From Pseudarthrobacter naphthalenicus (GTDB taxonomy: Bacteria; Actinomycetota; Actinomycetes; Actinomycetales; Micrococcaceae): 64,000 bases of DNA. The translations under genes and the position numbers were made by a program. Below are positions 7,854 through 16,699 of the stretch, one piece after another. The notes under the pieces are model-generated. The model worked only from the letters and a program-made list of their open reading frames with translations. It was not told the origin of the DNA and did no database searches. How positions within the stretch are numbered: the stretch's first letter is position 1; every line of letters starts with the position of its first letter. The stretch spans positions 228,508 to 292,507 of the forward strand of contig NZ_JARESG010000003.1 in NCBI RefSeq assembly GCF_029076445.1. The letters run 5' to 3'.

Positions 7854-9062
7854 TTGAAACTGGGCATACCGCGGGAACGGCATGAGGGTGAGCGCCGTGT
7901 TGCCGCCACACCGGAAACGGTCAAACAACTGGCCGGGCTGGGCCTGGACGTCCTGATCGAAGCGGACGCCGGTGCCGCCGCCGGGCACGCGGACCTTGAA
8001 TACCTCCAGGCAGGGGCCAGCGTGGTCCCGGCCCTCGACCCCGCCGTGCTGGACATCCTGGTCCACGTCCGCCCGCTGGAGCCCGCGACGGCGAAAGCCC
8101 TGAGAAAGGGCGCCGTCACCGTGGGCCTGGCCTCGCCGTCGTCCGAGCTGGCAACCGTGCAGGCACTCGCGGAGGCGGGCGTCACGTCCTTCGCCCTGGA
8201 ACTGGTGCCCCGGATCTCCCGCGCCCAGTCAATGGACGCGCTCAGCTCCCAGGCCCTGGTGGCCGGCTACCGCTGCGTCCTGGAGGCCGCCATCCGGCTG
8301 CCACGCTTCTTCCCCCTCTACATGACCGCGGCCGGCACCGTCCCGCCGGCCCGGGTCCTGGTGCTTGGCGCCGGTGTTGCCGGGCTGCAGGCCATCGGCA
8401 CCGCCAAGAGGCTCGGCGCCCGGGTGTCCGCCAACGACATCCGGCCCGCCTCCGCCGACGAAGTGGCGTCCATGGGCGGCACCTTCATCAAGCTGGACCT
8501 GGAAACCGCTGAGGCATCCGGCGGCTATGCCCGCGAACTCAGCGCCGACCGCGGCGCCCTCCAGCGCGAACTCCTCGCCCCGCACGTTGCCCAGGCTGAT
8601 GTGCTGATTACGACGGCGGCAGTCCCCGGCAGGCGCGCGCCGCTCCTGGTGAGCCGCCGGATGGTGCAGGGCATGCGCCCGGGTTCGGTCGTCGTCGACC
8701 TCGCCGCCGAGTCCGGCGGGAACGTGGAAGGCGTGGTTCCCGGGGCGGACATCCTGGTGCCCACCGCCGACGGCCAGGGCCACGTCACCCTGGTGGGGCT
8801 GAAGGATGCCCCGTCCGCCATGGCCTCGGACGCCTCCCGGCTGTACGCCAAGAACGTGGCCAACCTGCTCGCCCTGATGACCCGGGACGGCACCGTGGCT
8901 CCCGATTTCGGCGACGACGTGATCGCCGGGGCCTGCCTCACACACGACGGCGCGGTGCGGCACCTGCCCACGGCCGAGGCGTTGGGGGCGGTCATTCCGG
9001 CCCTGCCGGACCACGAGCCAAGCGTCCAGGACGACAGGCTCCAGAGCGAGGGGGGAATCTGA
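7854..9062 (+). CDS. pntAA: NAD(P) transhydrogenase subunit alpha, part 1
   Basis: Soluble NAD(H)-binding domain I of the proton-pumping transhydrogenase, which drives hydride transfer from NADH to NADP+. The fold is related to alanine dehydrogenase: N-terminal GIPRERHEGERRVAATPETV, and the Rossmann GAGVAGLQAIGTAKRLGA around residues 170-190. 402 aa. The TTG start is preceded by AGGGAG at a spacing of 7. The ATG of pntAB overlaps its stop by one base. The alpha subunit is split in two genes, as in many actinobacteria and alphaproteobacteria. Confidence 0.92.
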   Translation: MKLGIPRERHEGERRVAATPETVKQLAGLGLDVLIEADAGAAAGHADLEYLQAGASVVPALDPAVLDILVHVRPLEPATAKALRKGAVTVGLASPSSELATVQALAEAGVTSFALELVPRISRAQSMDALSSQALVAGYRCVLEAAIRLPRFFPLYMTAAGTVPPARVLVLGAGVAGLQAIGTAKRLGARVSANDIRPASADEVASMGGTFIKLDLETAEASGGYARELSADRGALQRELLAPHVAQADVLITTAAVPGRRAPLLVSRRMVQGMRPGSVVVDLAAESGGNVEGVVPGADILVPTADGQGHVTLVGLKDAPSAMASDASRLYAKNVANLLALMTRDGTVAPDFGDDVIAGACLTHDGAVRHLPTAEALGAVIPALPDHEPSVQDDRLQSEGGI

Positions 9063-9397
9063 TGGACGGCATGAGTCTGGTCACCGTCACGGTGCTGGCG
9101 GTGTTTGTGGGCTTCGAGGTGGTCTCGAAGGTCTCCAGCACCCTGCACACGCCCCTGATGTCCGGCGCCAACGCCATCCACGGCATCATCCTGGTGGGCG
9201 CCATCATCGTGGCAGGCCAGGCCGCGGATCCGGGCATCCTGGCCGTGGCGCTGCTCGCCGTGGTGCTCGCCACTGCCAACCTGGTGGGCGGTTTTGTGGT
9301 CACGGACCGGATGCTGCACATGTTCCACGGCCGGAAGGAGCCCGCCCGCACGGGAGCAGCGGGCAGCGGAGCCACCGCGCGGGAGGACCGCCCATGA
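9062..9397 (+). CDS. pntAB: NAD(P) transhydrogenase subunit alpha, part 2
   Basis: Short membrane part of the alpha subunit (domain II, first part), 111 aa. Three hydrophobic segments are visible (about 5-22, 38-56, 62-84), with the family motif HTPLMSGANAIHGIILVGA between the first and second. The C-terminal 25 residues are polar and basic. It overlaps pntAA by one base and pntB by 4 bases, so all three are translated from one transcript. Confidence 0.92.
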   Translation: MDGMSLVTVTVLAVFVGFEVVSKVSSTLHTPLMSGANAIHGIILVGAIIVAGQAADPGILAVALLAVVLATANLVGGFVVTDRMLHMFHGRKEPARTGAAGSGATAREDRP

Positions 9398-10767
9398 GCC
9401 TCCTCGATCCGGTGTGGACCTCCCTCCTGTACCTTGCCGCAGCGGTGTTTTTTATCCTGGCACTCCGCGGCCTCAGCTCTCCCCGCACCGCCCGCCGCGG
9501 CAACCTGATCGGTGCCTTCGGTGCACTGCTCGCCGTCGTGACCGTTTTCCTGTCGGCAAGACTGGAGAATATTCCCTGGATCATTGCGGCCATCGCGGTG
9601 GGCACGGCGGTGGCCGCGCCCGTGGCCCGGCGCGTCAAAATGACCCAGATGCCCCAGCTGGTGGCGCTGTTCAACGGTGTGGGCGGCGGCGCCGCGGCGC
9701 TGGTGGCCCTTTTGGAGTTGAGCCATAACGGGGACCCGTGGGTGCGGCTTGCCATCGTCTTCACGCTCCTGGTGGGGGCTGTGTCCTTCGCCGGGTCGGG
9801 TGTCACCTTCGCCAAGCTCCAGGAGCTCATGACCACCCGCCCGGTGGTGTTCCCGGGGCTCCCCGTGGTGATGGCGGCGGTCCTGCTCGCGGCGGTGGGG
9901 ACCGCCGTCGCCGTCGTCTTTACCGGGTCCCTGGCGCTCGCGGTGCTGCTCATGGTGCTGGGACTTGCCGCCGGCGCGCTGCTGGTGCTGCCGGTGGGCG
10001 GGGCGGACGTGCCGATCGTCATCTCCCTCCTGAATGCGTTCACTGGCCTCGCCGTGGCAGCGTCCGGTGTGGTGCTGGGCAATGTTCTGCTGGTGGTGGC
10101 GGGCACCCTGGTGGGCGCCTCGGGCACCATCCTGACCAGGGCCATGGCCGCTGCCATGGGCCGGAGCGTGGCCGGCATCCTGTTCGGCGCCTTCAAGGGC
10201 GGCTCGACGGCGGGATCCACCGCCGTGAGCGAACGTCCCGTCAGGTCCTCCAGCGCCGAAGACGTGGCTGTGCTCCTGGGTTATGCGCAGCGGGTCATTA
10301 TTGTGCCCGGCTACGGGCTGGCCGTGGCGCAGGGCCAGCACACCGCCGCGGAACTGGCGCAGGCCCTGGAAGCCCGCGGGATCGACGTGGACTTCGCCAT
10401 CCACCCCGTTGCGGGCCGGATGCCGGGGCACATGAACGTGCTCCTGGCCGAGGCCAACGTGCCGTACGAGTCGCTCAAGGAAATGGGCGAAATCAACTCC
10501 GAATTCCGGACCGCGGACGTGGCGCTGGTGGTGGGCGCCAACGATGTGGTGAACCCGGCGGCGAAGACCTCATCCGGCTCGCCGATCTACGGCATGCCCA
10601 TCCTGGAAGTGGCCGACGCCCGCCAGGTGATCTTCCTGAAGCGCTCCATGCGGCCCGGCTTCGCGGGGATCGAGAATGAGCTCCTGTACGAGCCGCAGAC
10701 GTCCCTGCTCTTCGGCGATGCCAAGGAGTCGCTCGCGAAGGTACTGGGAGCCGTGAAGGCGCTGTAG
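9394..10767 (+). CDS. pntB: NAD(P) transhydrogenase subunit beta
   Basis: Beta subunit: about eight transmembrane helices (residues 5-260) forming the proton channel, then the soluble NADP(H)-binding domain III from about 285. Domain III shows VIIVPGYGLAVAQGQHTAAELA, HPVAGRMPGHMNVLLAEANVPY and GANDVVNPAA, all family hallmarks. 457 aa, normal. Completes the pnt operon; supplies NADPH, which the flavin hydroxylase PobA downstream would use, though that link is only inference. Confidence 0.94.
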   Translation: MSLLDPVWTSLLYLAAAVFFILALRGLSSPRTARRGNLIGAFGALLAVVTVFLSARLENIPWIIAAIAVGTAVAAPVARRVKMTQMPQLVALFNGVGGGAAALVALLELSHNGDPWVRLAIVFTLLVGAVSFAGSGVTFAKLQELMTTRPVVFPGLPVVMAAVLLAAVGTAVAVVFTGSLALAVLLMVLGLAAGALLVLPVGGADVPIVISLLNAFTGLAVAASGVVLGNVLLVVAGTLVGASGTILTRAMAAAMGRSVAGILFGAFKGGSTAGSTAVSERPVRSSSAEDVAVLLGYAQRVIIVPGYGLAVAQGQHTAAELAQALEARGIDVDFAIHPVAGRMPGHMNVLLAEANVPYESLKEMGEINSEFRTADVALVVGANDVVNPAAKTSSGSPIYGMPILEVADARQVIFLKRSMRPGFAGIENELLYEPQTSLLFGDAKESLAKVLGAVKAL

Positions 10768-10813
10768 CAAGTAGCCTTTGCATAGGCATTACTCAACTTC
10801 ACCGAAGGACACC

Positions 10814-11731
10814 ATGACTGCCAACAGCTCCACCAGCCTCAAACGGCCGGCCATCATCATCAATCCCGCCAAGCCGGTGGAGATTGACGTGAAGGCACTG
10901 GCGGCCAAGCACTGCTCGGAGAACGGCTGGGGTGAGCCCATCTGGCTCGAGACCACCAAGGAGGACCCGGGGGTCGGCCAGACGAAGGAGGCACTCAAAC
11001 AGGGAGCCGACGTCGTTATTGCTGCCGGCGGCGACGGCACCGTGCGGTGCGTGGCCGAGGTCCTCGCGGGCGGGGACGTGCCCATGGGCCTGCTCCCGTT
11101 CGGCACCGGCAATCTCCTGGCACGCAACCTGGGCATGGACGTCACGGATTTTGACAGCGCCATGGCCGGTGCCCTGGCGGGAACTGAGCGGAAGATCGAC
11201 GTTGTCCGCGCCCGCCGGAACAGCCCGGACAAGGAACAGGTCTTCCTGGTCATGGCCGGGGTGGGCTATGACGCCACCATCATGGCCGACACCAACGAGG
11301 ACCTGAAGGACAAGGTGGGCTGGCTGGCCTACGTGGATGCCGGCATCCGGAACCTGCCGGGCAAACCGGTGAAGGCCACCATCGCCATCGACGGCAAGGA
11401 CGTGGTGCACCGCGGCGTGCGCAGTGTGATGGTGGGCAACTGCGGCAAGGTCCAGGGCGGACTCGAGATCTTCCCCGACGCCAAGATGGACGACGGCCTG
11501 CTGGATGTCGCCGTGCTGGCCCCGCGGGGAAAGCTTGGCTGGTTCTCGGTAATCGCCGGCATGATCGGCAAGGGCCGGGGCAAAGACACCTCCGTGGAGT
11601 ACTACCAGGGCAAATCCGTGGAAATCACGCTGGAGCACAATGACGATTACCAGCTCGACGGCGACCATGAGGGCGACGGCAAGCACGTCCTGATGACCCT
11701 CGACCCGGGGGCGCTCACCATCCGCATGTAG
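10814..11731 (+). CDS. Diacylglycerol kinase-family lipid kinase
   Basis: ATP-dependent lipid kinase of the DagK/YegS/BmrU family. Visible motifs: INPAKP near the N-terminus, the nucleotide-binding GGDGTVRCVAEVL (about 72-84) and the LPFGTGNLLARNLG loop (about 97-110); the C-terminal half has VGNCGKVQGGLEIFPDAKMDDGLLDV as in other members. 305 aa with the ATG at 10814, chosen because GAAGGA lies 5-10 bases upstream; a longer in-frame start at 10778 has no binding site. Substrate (diacylglycerol, sphingoid base or phosphatidylglycerol) cannot be decided. Ends just before a palindromic terminator. Confidence 0.87.
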   Translation: MTANSSTSLKRPAIIINPAKPVEIDVKALAAKHCSENGWGEPIWLETTKEDPGVGQTKEALKQGADVVIAAGGDGTVRCVAEVLAGGDVPMGLLPFGTGNLLARNLGMDVTDFDSAMAGALAGTERKIDVVRARRNSPDKEQVFLVMAGVGYDATIMADTNEDLKDKVGWLAYVDAGIRNLPGKPVKATIAIDGKDVVHRGVRSVMVGNCGKVQGGLEIFPDAKMDDGLLDVAVLAPRGKLGWFSVIAGMIGKGRGKDTSVEYYQGKSVEITLEHNDDYQLDGDHEGDGKHVLMTLDPGALTIRM

Positions 11732-11743
11732 CCCGCCCAACCA

Positions 11744-11793
11744 GGTAGCGCTATCTGTCGTTTTGAGGCCCCAGAACGACAGCTGACGCTACC
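11744..11793. repeat. Palindromic repeat, family A copy 2 / bidirectional terminator
   Basis: Outer arms GGTAGCG (11744-11750) and CGCTACC (11787-11793) enclose inner arms CTGTCGTT (11755-11762) and AACGACAG (11775-11782). It matches copy 1 at 4267-4316 in outer arms, core and total length (50 bp) but has diverged in both arms. It fills the gap between two convergent genes, so it can end transcription from both sides. Confidence 0.8.
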
Positions 11794-12632
11794 TACATGG
11801 GGTGGGTCGGCGCCGGGCCGTGGGCCAGGATTTCAGCCAGCTCTGCGAGCCGGTGCGCGCGGGCTGATTCGGCCGGCGTGAACGGTTCGCCGGGACGGGC
11901 AAAGGTCAGCGGCCCGTGCCAGGCGGTGGGAACCTTCAGCCGCGTGCCGGCGTCGTAATTTTCGACGGCGGCCTCGGTCGGTGTGAGCACCCGTGCGTGC
12001 AGCAGCTCGGCCACGGCCAGCGGCAGCTCGTCCGGTGCGCCCGCGATCCGCGCCGCGAGGCTCAGCGCCCGGGTCTGGCCGTCCGCCATGGCCAGGGCGG
12101 TGGTGGGCCACACCTGGGACCGCGAGCCGCCGCCGTCGTCAAGGGCCGCCAGCAGCTGGCGCTCGCTCAGGTCCCCCGGCGCGGAAAGCACGAACTCATC
12201 GAGTACACCGCCGGCCACGGGGTGGACGTGGATGCTCAGGATGTTGGTATCGAGCCGGGCCAGCGCCCGGGTGATCTTCTGCAGCGAGCCGGGCTGGTCC
12301 TGCAGCATGGTGCGTGCCCGCCACAGGGCGGGGGCAGCGCCCAGTTTCCTGCGGTGCCGGAGCGCGGGAGCGTGCAGCCAGCCGCGCAGGATCCGGGCAG
12401 CGGACGGCTCAGCCACCCAGATCACCAGGACGGTGGCCGTCAGGGTGAGCGCCAGCACCTTGGCCAGGTACGGCAGGTGCGTTCCCACCACCAAAGCGTG
12501 CACCAGCAGTTCGATCGGGAGCATCACGGCCACGTTGGCAACGGTCAGCCGGGTCTTGGTGGGTTCTGGCATCAGGCCGCACACTTCACAGCTCAAGTCG
12601 GCCGCAGCGGGGTTGCTTCCGGTGTGTCTCAT
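11793..12632 (-). CDS. ACT-domain membrane protein
   Basis: 279 aa. Two hydrophobic helices (about 31-52 and 57-74) near the N-terminus are followed by an ACT domain around residues 105-165 (ARTMLQDQPGSLQKITRALARLDTN... pattern: D-x-P-G-S-L then an alternating strand/helix order), the usual small-molecule-binding regulatory module of amino acid metabolism. An N-terminal CEVC pair is present. The rest, about 165-279, is unassigned. Function not known; actinobacterial relatives are annotated only as amino acid-binding proteins. Convergent with the lipid kinase; its stop codon lies in repeat copy 2. Confidence 0.7.
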   Translation of the reverse strand: MRHTGSNPAAADLSCEVCGLMPEPTKTRLTVANVAVMLPIELLVHALVVGTHLPYLAKVLALTLTATVLVIWVAEPSAARILRGWLHAPALRHRRKLGAAPALWRARTMLQDQPGSLQKITRALARLDTNILSIHVHPVAGGVLDEFVLSAPGDLSERQLLAALDDGGGSRSQVWPTTALAMADGQTRALSLAARIAGAPDELPLAVAELLHARVLTPTEAAVENYDAGTRLKVPTAWHGPLTFARPGEPFTPAESARAHRLAELAEILAHGPAPTHPM

Positions 12633-12784
12633 GGCTCAAGCGTGCCGTGCCGGTGTTTCGATGATGTTGCTCCGCCGTTCCGAACGTGGGAAAGGTCCGG
12701 GACATAGGATTGGGGAGGCCGGTCCTGCTGTTCCCGGCGGGTACCTCCCGCCCACGGGCCATCGAAGGAAGAGGCACCCGGAAC

Positions 12785-13834
12785 TTGAAGTTTTTCGCTG
12801 AAATGTTCAGCATTGCGCCGAGCAACAACGATCACCAGCCGGCCCTGCGCTGCGCCGTCGGAATCTTTGTTCCCCTGATCACCCTGCTCTTACTAGGCCG
12901 GCTGGACCTGGCGATTTTCGCCTCCTTCGGTGCGTTCACCGGAATCTACGGGCGCAATGAACCGCACGGCACCCGGTTTGTGTTGCAGCTGCGCGCAGGC
13001 CTGCTGATGCTGTTGGTCATGTTCCTGGCTGCCCTCGCGGCCAGGGCGGGGAACGCCTGGGGGCTGGACCAGGCGGCGGCCACCTGGCTCCTCGTCCTGG
13101 CCACCACCCTGGTGGCCGGCGGGTGTTCCGTGGCGATCTCGCTGCTTCGCCTTCGTCCCGCAGGCTCGCTCTTCCACATCTTCGCGTTCGCCGCCATCGC
13201 CTCGATTCCAAACCAGCCGCCGGTCCCGGAGGCGATGCTCGTGGCGGTGCTGACCACCGCGCTTTCGCTGGTGATCGGCTTCTCCGCGCGCGTTCTTCCC
13301 CGGTACCGCACGCCCTGGGCGTGGCCGGCCCCGATCCGGCGGGCCGAGGGCGAGAAGCGGACGGCGTGGCTGGAAGGCCTGGGCTACCTCGTAGCGGCAG
13401 GCATGGCAGGCTCCCTGGCCACATTGGCCGGCACGTGGCTTGGATTCGGGCACAACTACTGGGCGATGGTGGCAGCTGTGGTCCCGTTGGTGGGGCACAG
13501 CACGCGGCACCGGATCCGCCGCGGCATCCAGCGAATCATCGGCACCGTGCTGGGCCTGGCGCTGCTCGCCGTCATCCTGCTGCTGAACCTCGCTCCCTGG
13601 CAGATCGTCCTGGTCATCGCCCTGTGCCAGTTCGGCGCTGAACTTTTCATTGCCCGCCAGTATGTGCTGGCCCAGGTGGTGGTGACGCCGCTGGCTCTGA
13701 TCTCCACGCTGCTGGTGGTGCCGGCGTCCCCCACCATTCTGCTGCGGGACCGCATCATCGAGACGGTGATCGGCGCGGCGGTCGGTGTTGCCGTGGTCCT
13801 GGCACCGGCCTTGTGGCGGCGCCTCCGAGTGTAG
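12785..13834 (+). CDS. FUSC-family membrane protein (putative aromatic acid exporter)
   Basis: 349 aa with two blocks of hydrophobic helices: roughly residues 20-160 and 215-340, separated by a basic loop (LPRYRTPWAWPAPIRRAEGEKR), the duplicated layout of the FUSC/aromatic acid exporter superfamily. The second block has HNYWAMVAAVVPLVGHSTRHRIRRGIQRIIGTVLG, the FUSC core motif in which the conserved RxxxRxxGTxxG is seen. TTG start at 12785 fits GGAAGAGG upstream; an ATG at 12803 is the alternative. A TAGGAT -10 box at 12706-12711 lies about 75 bases upstream. Next to pobA and its regulator, so efflux of hydroxybenzoates is plausible but unproven. Confidence 0.75.
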   Translation: MKFFAEMFSIAPSNNDHQPALRCAVGIFVPLITLLLLGRLDLAIFASFGAFTGIYGRNEPHGTRFVLQLRAGLLMLLVMFLAALAARAGNAWGLDQAAATWLLVLATTLVAGGCSVAISLLRLRPAGSLFHIFAFAAIASIPNQPPVPEAMLVAVLTTALSLVIGFSARVLPRYRTPWAWPAPIRRAEGEKRTAWLEGLGYLVAAGMAGSLATLAGTWLGFGHNYWAMVAAVVPLVGHSTRHRIRRGIQRIIGTVLGLALLAVILLLNLAPWQIVLVIALCQFGAELFIARQYVLAQVVVTPLALISTLLVVPASPTILLRDRIIETVIGAAVGVAVVLAPALWRRLRV

Positions 13835-13847
13835 TCTAAAATCCTCA

Positions 13848-13858
13848 CCATTCAATGG
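13848..13858. promoter_or_regulatory. Operator-like palindrome before the IclR gene
   Basis: CCATTCAATGG, perfect 5-bp arms with one central base, overlapping the ribosome binding site of the IclR gene. It resembles the 15-bp palindrome before pobA (shared pattern CCRTTSAAYGGAA), which suggests that the same regulator binds both and represses itself. Confidence 0.45.
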
Positions 13859-13868
13859 AAGGGCGGTC

Positions 13869-14624
13869 ATGGCTAATTCACTCTCCGGCGATTCCGTGGT
13901 GGACCGGGTAGTCCGGGTGATCTCCGCCTTTCCCGAAGGCGTCAGCAGCCTCCAGCTGTCCGACCTCGCGCACCGGGCGGGGCTGCCGCTCACCACCACG
14001 CACCGGCTGGTGCGGCAGTTGGCTGCGCACGGTTTGCTGGAAACGGTCGACGGCGGTGCGGTGCGGCCGGGGCTGCGGCTGTGGGAGCTGGTCAACCGGA
14101 ATTCACCCACGCTGGCGCTGCGGCAGGCTGCCATGCCGTTCATGGAAGACATCCAGCAGGTGCTGAACCAGAATGTGAACCTGGCGGTCCTGGACGGCTG
14201 GGAAGCGCTCTTTGTGGAGCGGCTTTCCCGGCGCGGATCGGTGGCCAACAGGGCCCGGGTGGCCGGCCGGATGCCCGTCCATGTTTCCTCCGCCGGGCTC
14301 GCCCTCATGGCCCATCAGGACAAAGCCGTACAGGCCGCGTACCTCGGTCAGTTCTCGGATCCTGACGCCAGGGTGACGGGGGAGGCGGTGCGTGCCTTGC
14401 TCAGCGAGGCGGCCCATCAGGGCTTTGCCCAACTCGCGGGCGTGGTGGATCCGGACACCTGGGGCATAGCCGTCCCCGTGCTGGACGGCCGGCAGCGCGC
14501 CGTGGCCGCGCTCGGCGTCGTGGTTCCCCTGCGGGAGATGCGGCTCCAGGCCCTGGTGCCGGCCCTGCAAACCGCTGCCCGGGGTATCGCCCGCAGGCTT
14601 GGTGACGCCGCAATCCGGGATTAG
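13869..14624 (+). CDS. IclR-family regulator, probably of pobA
   Basis: 251 aa. N-terminal helix-turn-helix with SSLQLSDLAHRAGLPLTTTHRLVRQL (about 24-48), then an effector domain with VAGRMPVHVSSAGLALMAHQ and a C-terminal GIAVPVLDGRQRAVAALGVVVP, the IclR order. ATG at 13869 is preceded by GGAAGGG. pobA follows 121 bases later on the same strand and a perfect palindrome lies between. IclR proteins control pobA in several bacteria, so this is the likely 4-hydroxybenzoate-responsive regulator. It is clearly different from PcaR in this window. Confidence 0.85.
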   Translation: MANSLSGDSVVDRVVRVISAFPEGVSSLQLSDLAHRAGLPLTTTHRLVRQLAAHGLLETVDGGAVRPGLRLWELVNRNSPTLALRQAAMPFMEDIQQVLNQNVNLAVLDGWEALFVERLSRRGSVANRARVAGRMPVHVSSAGLALMAHQDKAVQAAYLGQFSDPDARVTGEAVRALLSEAAHQGFAQLAGVVDPDTWGIAVPVLDGRQRAVAALGVVVPLREMRLQALVPALQTAARGIARRLGDAAIRD

Positions 14625-14625
14625 A

Positions 14626-14640
14626 TTCCGTTGAACGGAA
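14626..14640. promoter_or_regulatory. Operator candidate of pobA
   Basis: TTCCGTTGAACGGAA is a perfect 15-bp palindrome (7+1+7), two bases after the stop of the IclR gene and about 105 bases before pobA. Size and symmetry fit an IclR-type operator. The leader between it and pobA shows no other clear structure. Confidence 0.6.
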
Positions 14641-14745
14641 AGAGTGTTACCGCAATCACGTTCCGGGCTGCACACTGATAGCCAGACGAACCAATCACCG
14701 GCTCTGCAGATTGCCAGAGCCCCCGCAACGAAGCGAGGCCCAGCC

Positions 14746-15936
14746 ATGGCACAACGGAAAATCATCACCACCCAGGTGGCAATCATGGGCGCCGGCCCCG
14801 CCGGACTCATGCTCTCCCACCTCCTGGCCAAGGCCGGCATCGAATCCACCGTCATCGAGGTGCGCAGCCACAAGGAGATCTCCGAGACGGTCCGCGCCGG
14901 CATTTTGGAACACGGCACCGTCAACCTGCTCGTGGACAGCGGGGTCTCGGACCGGGTGCTGAGGGACGGCGACCGGCACGACGGCATCGAACTGCGTTTC
15001 AACGGCGAAAGCCACCGCATCGATTTCAAGGACCTCGTGGGCGAATCCGTCTGGCTCTACCCGCAGACGGACGTCTTCCTGGATCTCGCCGCCCGCAGGA
15101 AGGCCGACGGCGGCGACGTCCGGTACAGCGTCACCGACACCACCGTCCACGACCTCGAAGGCAAACCGAAGGTCTGGTTCACTGACGCCGACGGTGTTGA
15201 GTACGAGATCCAGACCGAGTTCCTGGTGGGCGCGGACGGTTCACGCAGCCACTGCCGCTTCCAGATCCCGGAAGCCCACCGCAAGTGGTACTTCCACGAG
15301 TACCCGTTCGCCTGGTTCGGCATCCTCGCCGAGGCCCCGCGCAGCTCCGACGAGCTCATCTACGCCAACTCGGACAACGGCTTCGCCCTGATCAGCCAGC
15401 GCACCGAGACCGTGCAGCGGATGTACTTCCAGTGTGACCCCAAGGAGAACGTGGCCGAGTGGGACGATGACCGGATCTGGGCCGAGTTCCGCAGCCGGGT
15501 CAACGGCAACGGCTTCGAGCTCAAGGAAGGCCCCGTCATCGACAAGATGGTGCTCCCGTTCCGCAGCTTTGTGCACACCCCCATGCGCTACGGCAACCTG
15601 TTCCTGGCCGGCGACGCCGCCCACACTGTTCCTCCCACCGGCGCCAAGGGCCTGAACCTGGCCATCCACGACGTCAAGATGCTTTTTGAGGGGCTGGAAT
15701 CCTTCTACGGCAGCGGCTCCAGCGCCCTGCTGGACAGCTACGGAGACCGGGCGCTGGAGCGCGTCTGGAAGGCCCAGCAGTTCTCCTACTGGATGACCAC
15801 CATGCTCCACACCCCGGCTGACGCCGATGACTTCTCCCGTGCCCGCCAGCTCGGCGAGCTGAACTCGGTGGTCTCCTCCCGCCACGGCAGGGCTTACCTG
15901 GCCGAGGCGTACACCGGCTGGCCCGGAGGAAAGTAA
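14746..15936 (+). CDS. pobA: 4-hydroxybenzoate 3-monooxygenase
   Basis: FAD-dependent hydroxylase that turns 4-hydroxybenzoate into protocatechuate using NAD(P)H and O2, thereby feeding pcaHG. Motifs: GAGPAGLMLSHLL for the ADP of FAD at about 13-25, the middle DG motif (VGADGSRSHCR), and the second FAD motif LAGDAAHTVPPTGAKGLNLA around 287-306. 396 aa, the normal length. ATG at 14746, with GCGAGG 8 bases upstream; the longer frame upstream (to 14644) covers the operator region and is not coding. Convergent with tdk, 12 bases apart. Confidence 0.96.
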   Translation: MAQRKIITTQVAIMGAGPAGLMLSHLLAKAGIESTVIEVRSHKEISETVRAGILEHGTVNLLVDSGVSDRVLRDGDRHDGIELRFNGESHRIDFKDLVGESVWLYPQTDVFLDLAARRKADGGDVRYSVTDTTVHDLEGKPKVWFTDADGVEYEIQTEFLVGADGSRSHCRFQIPEAHRKWYFHEYPFAWFGILAEAPRSSDELIYANSDNGFALISQRTETVQRMYFQCDPKENVAEWDDDRIWAEFRSRVNGNGFELKEGPVIDKMVLPFRSFVHTPMRYGNLFLAGDAAHTVPPTGAKGLNLAIHDVKMLFEGLESFYGSGSSALLDSYGDRALERVWKAQQFSYWMTTMLHTPADADDFSRARQLGELNSVVSSRHGRAYLAEAYTGWPGGK

Positions 15937-15948
15937 GGCCGCCGCCGA

Positions 15949-16575
15949 CTAGGTGCCCAGGCGTCCGCCGGATGCCTCCAGGTAGCAGGACCCGCACAGG
16001 GATTCGTACCAGACGTCCTGGCCGTCGATGGCTACCTGGTCGCCATCGAACACCACGTCACTGCCGACGCGCCGGGTGTTGAAGATGGCTTTGCGGCCGC
16101 AGCGGCAGATCGTCTTGAGCTCCTCCAGCGTGTGGGCGACCTCCAGCAGCCGGCGTGACCCGGGGAAGGCGTGCGTCAGGAAATCGGTCCGGATGCCGTA
16201 GGCGAGCACGGGGACGTTGTCCAGGATGGCGACGCGGAACAGGTCATCCACCTGTTCCGGGGTGAGGAACTGCGCCTCGTCCACCAGGAGGCAGGCCACC
16301 GGCTTCTGGTCCACGTGCTCCAGGAGGGCATCGGGGTCATCGCCGGCCGCGTGGGCGGCGAAGAGTTCCCGGACGGAGGTGCCCAGCGAGATCAGGAAAT
16401 CCACGGACCGGGTCATTCCCAGCCGGGACACAATGTCGGTGTCGCCTTTGGTGTCCACGTCGGGTTTGGCCAACAGGACGCGCTGGCCGCGCTCCTCGTA
16501 GTTGAAGGCCACTTGCAGGAGTCCGGTGGATTTGCCGGAGTTCATGGCGCCGTAGCGGAAGTAGAGCTTGGCCAA
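15949..16575 (-). CDS. tdk: Thymidine kinase
   Basis: Phosphorylates thymidine with ATP (salvage). Type II enzyme: P-loop GAMNSGKST at about residues 9-17, the LLVDEAQFL Walker-B-like segment, and four zinc-binding cysteines (CRCG at about 160-163 and CGSC near the C-terminus). 208 aa. I use the TTG at 16575 because AAAGGA lies 6 bases upstream and the P-loop then falls at the family position; the open frame extends to 16686 with Arg/Pro-rich residues unlike any kinase. Confidence 0.92.
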   Translation of the reverse strand: MAKLYFRYGAMNSGKSTGLLQVAFNYEERGQRVLLAKPDVDTKGDTDIVSRLGMTRSVDFLISLGTSVRELFAAHAAGDDPDALLEHVDQKPVACLLVDEAQFLTPEQVDDLFRVAILDNVPVLAYGIRTDFLTHAFPGSRRLLEVAHTLEELKTICRCGRKAIFNTRRVGSDVVFDGDQVAIDGQDVWYESLCGSCYLEASGGRLGT

Positions 16576-16699
16576 GATGGTCCTTTCAATGGGTCCGGCT
16601 ATCGATCTTATGCCGAAGCCCGGACTCCTTCGCCGAACGGCCGGGCGGCCGGGTGGTCCGCCAGACGCCGGACGCCGCCCGCTCAACGCGGCCAGTAGC

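Noticed and set aside
8992..10431. 479-codon minus-strand open frame opposite pntAB and pntB
   Set aside because: His/Gly/Arg-rich low-complexity reading typical of antisense frames; pntB on the other strand has all family motifs.
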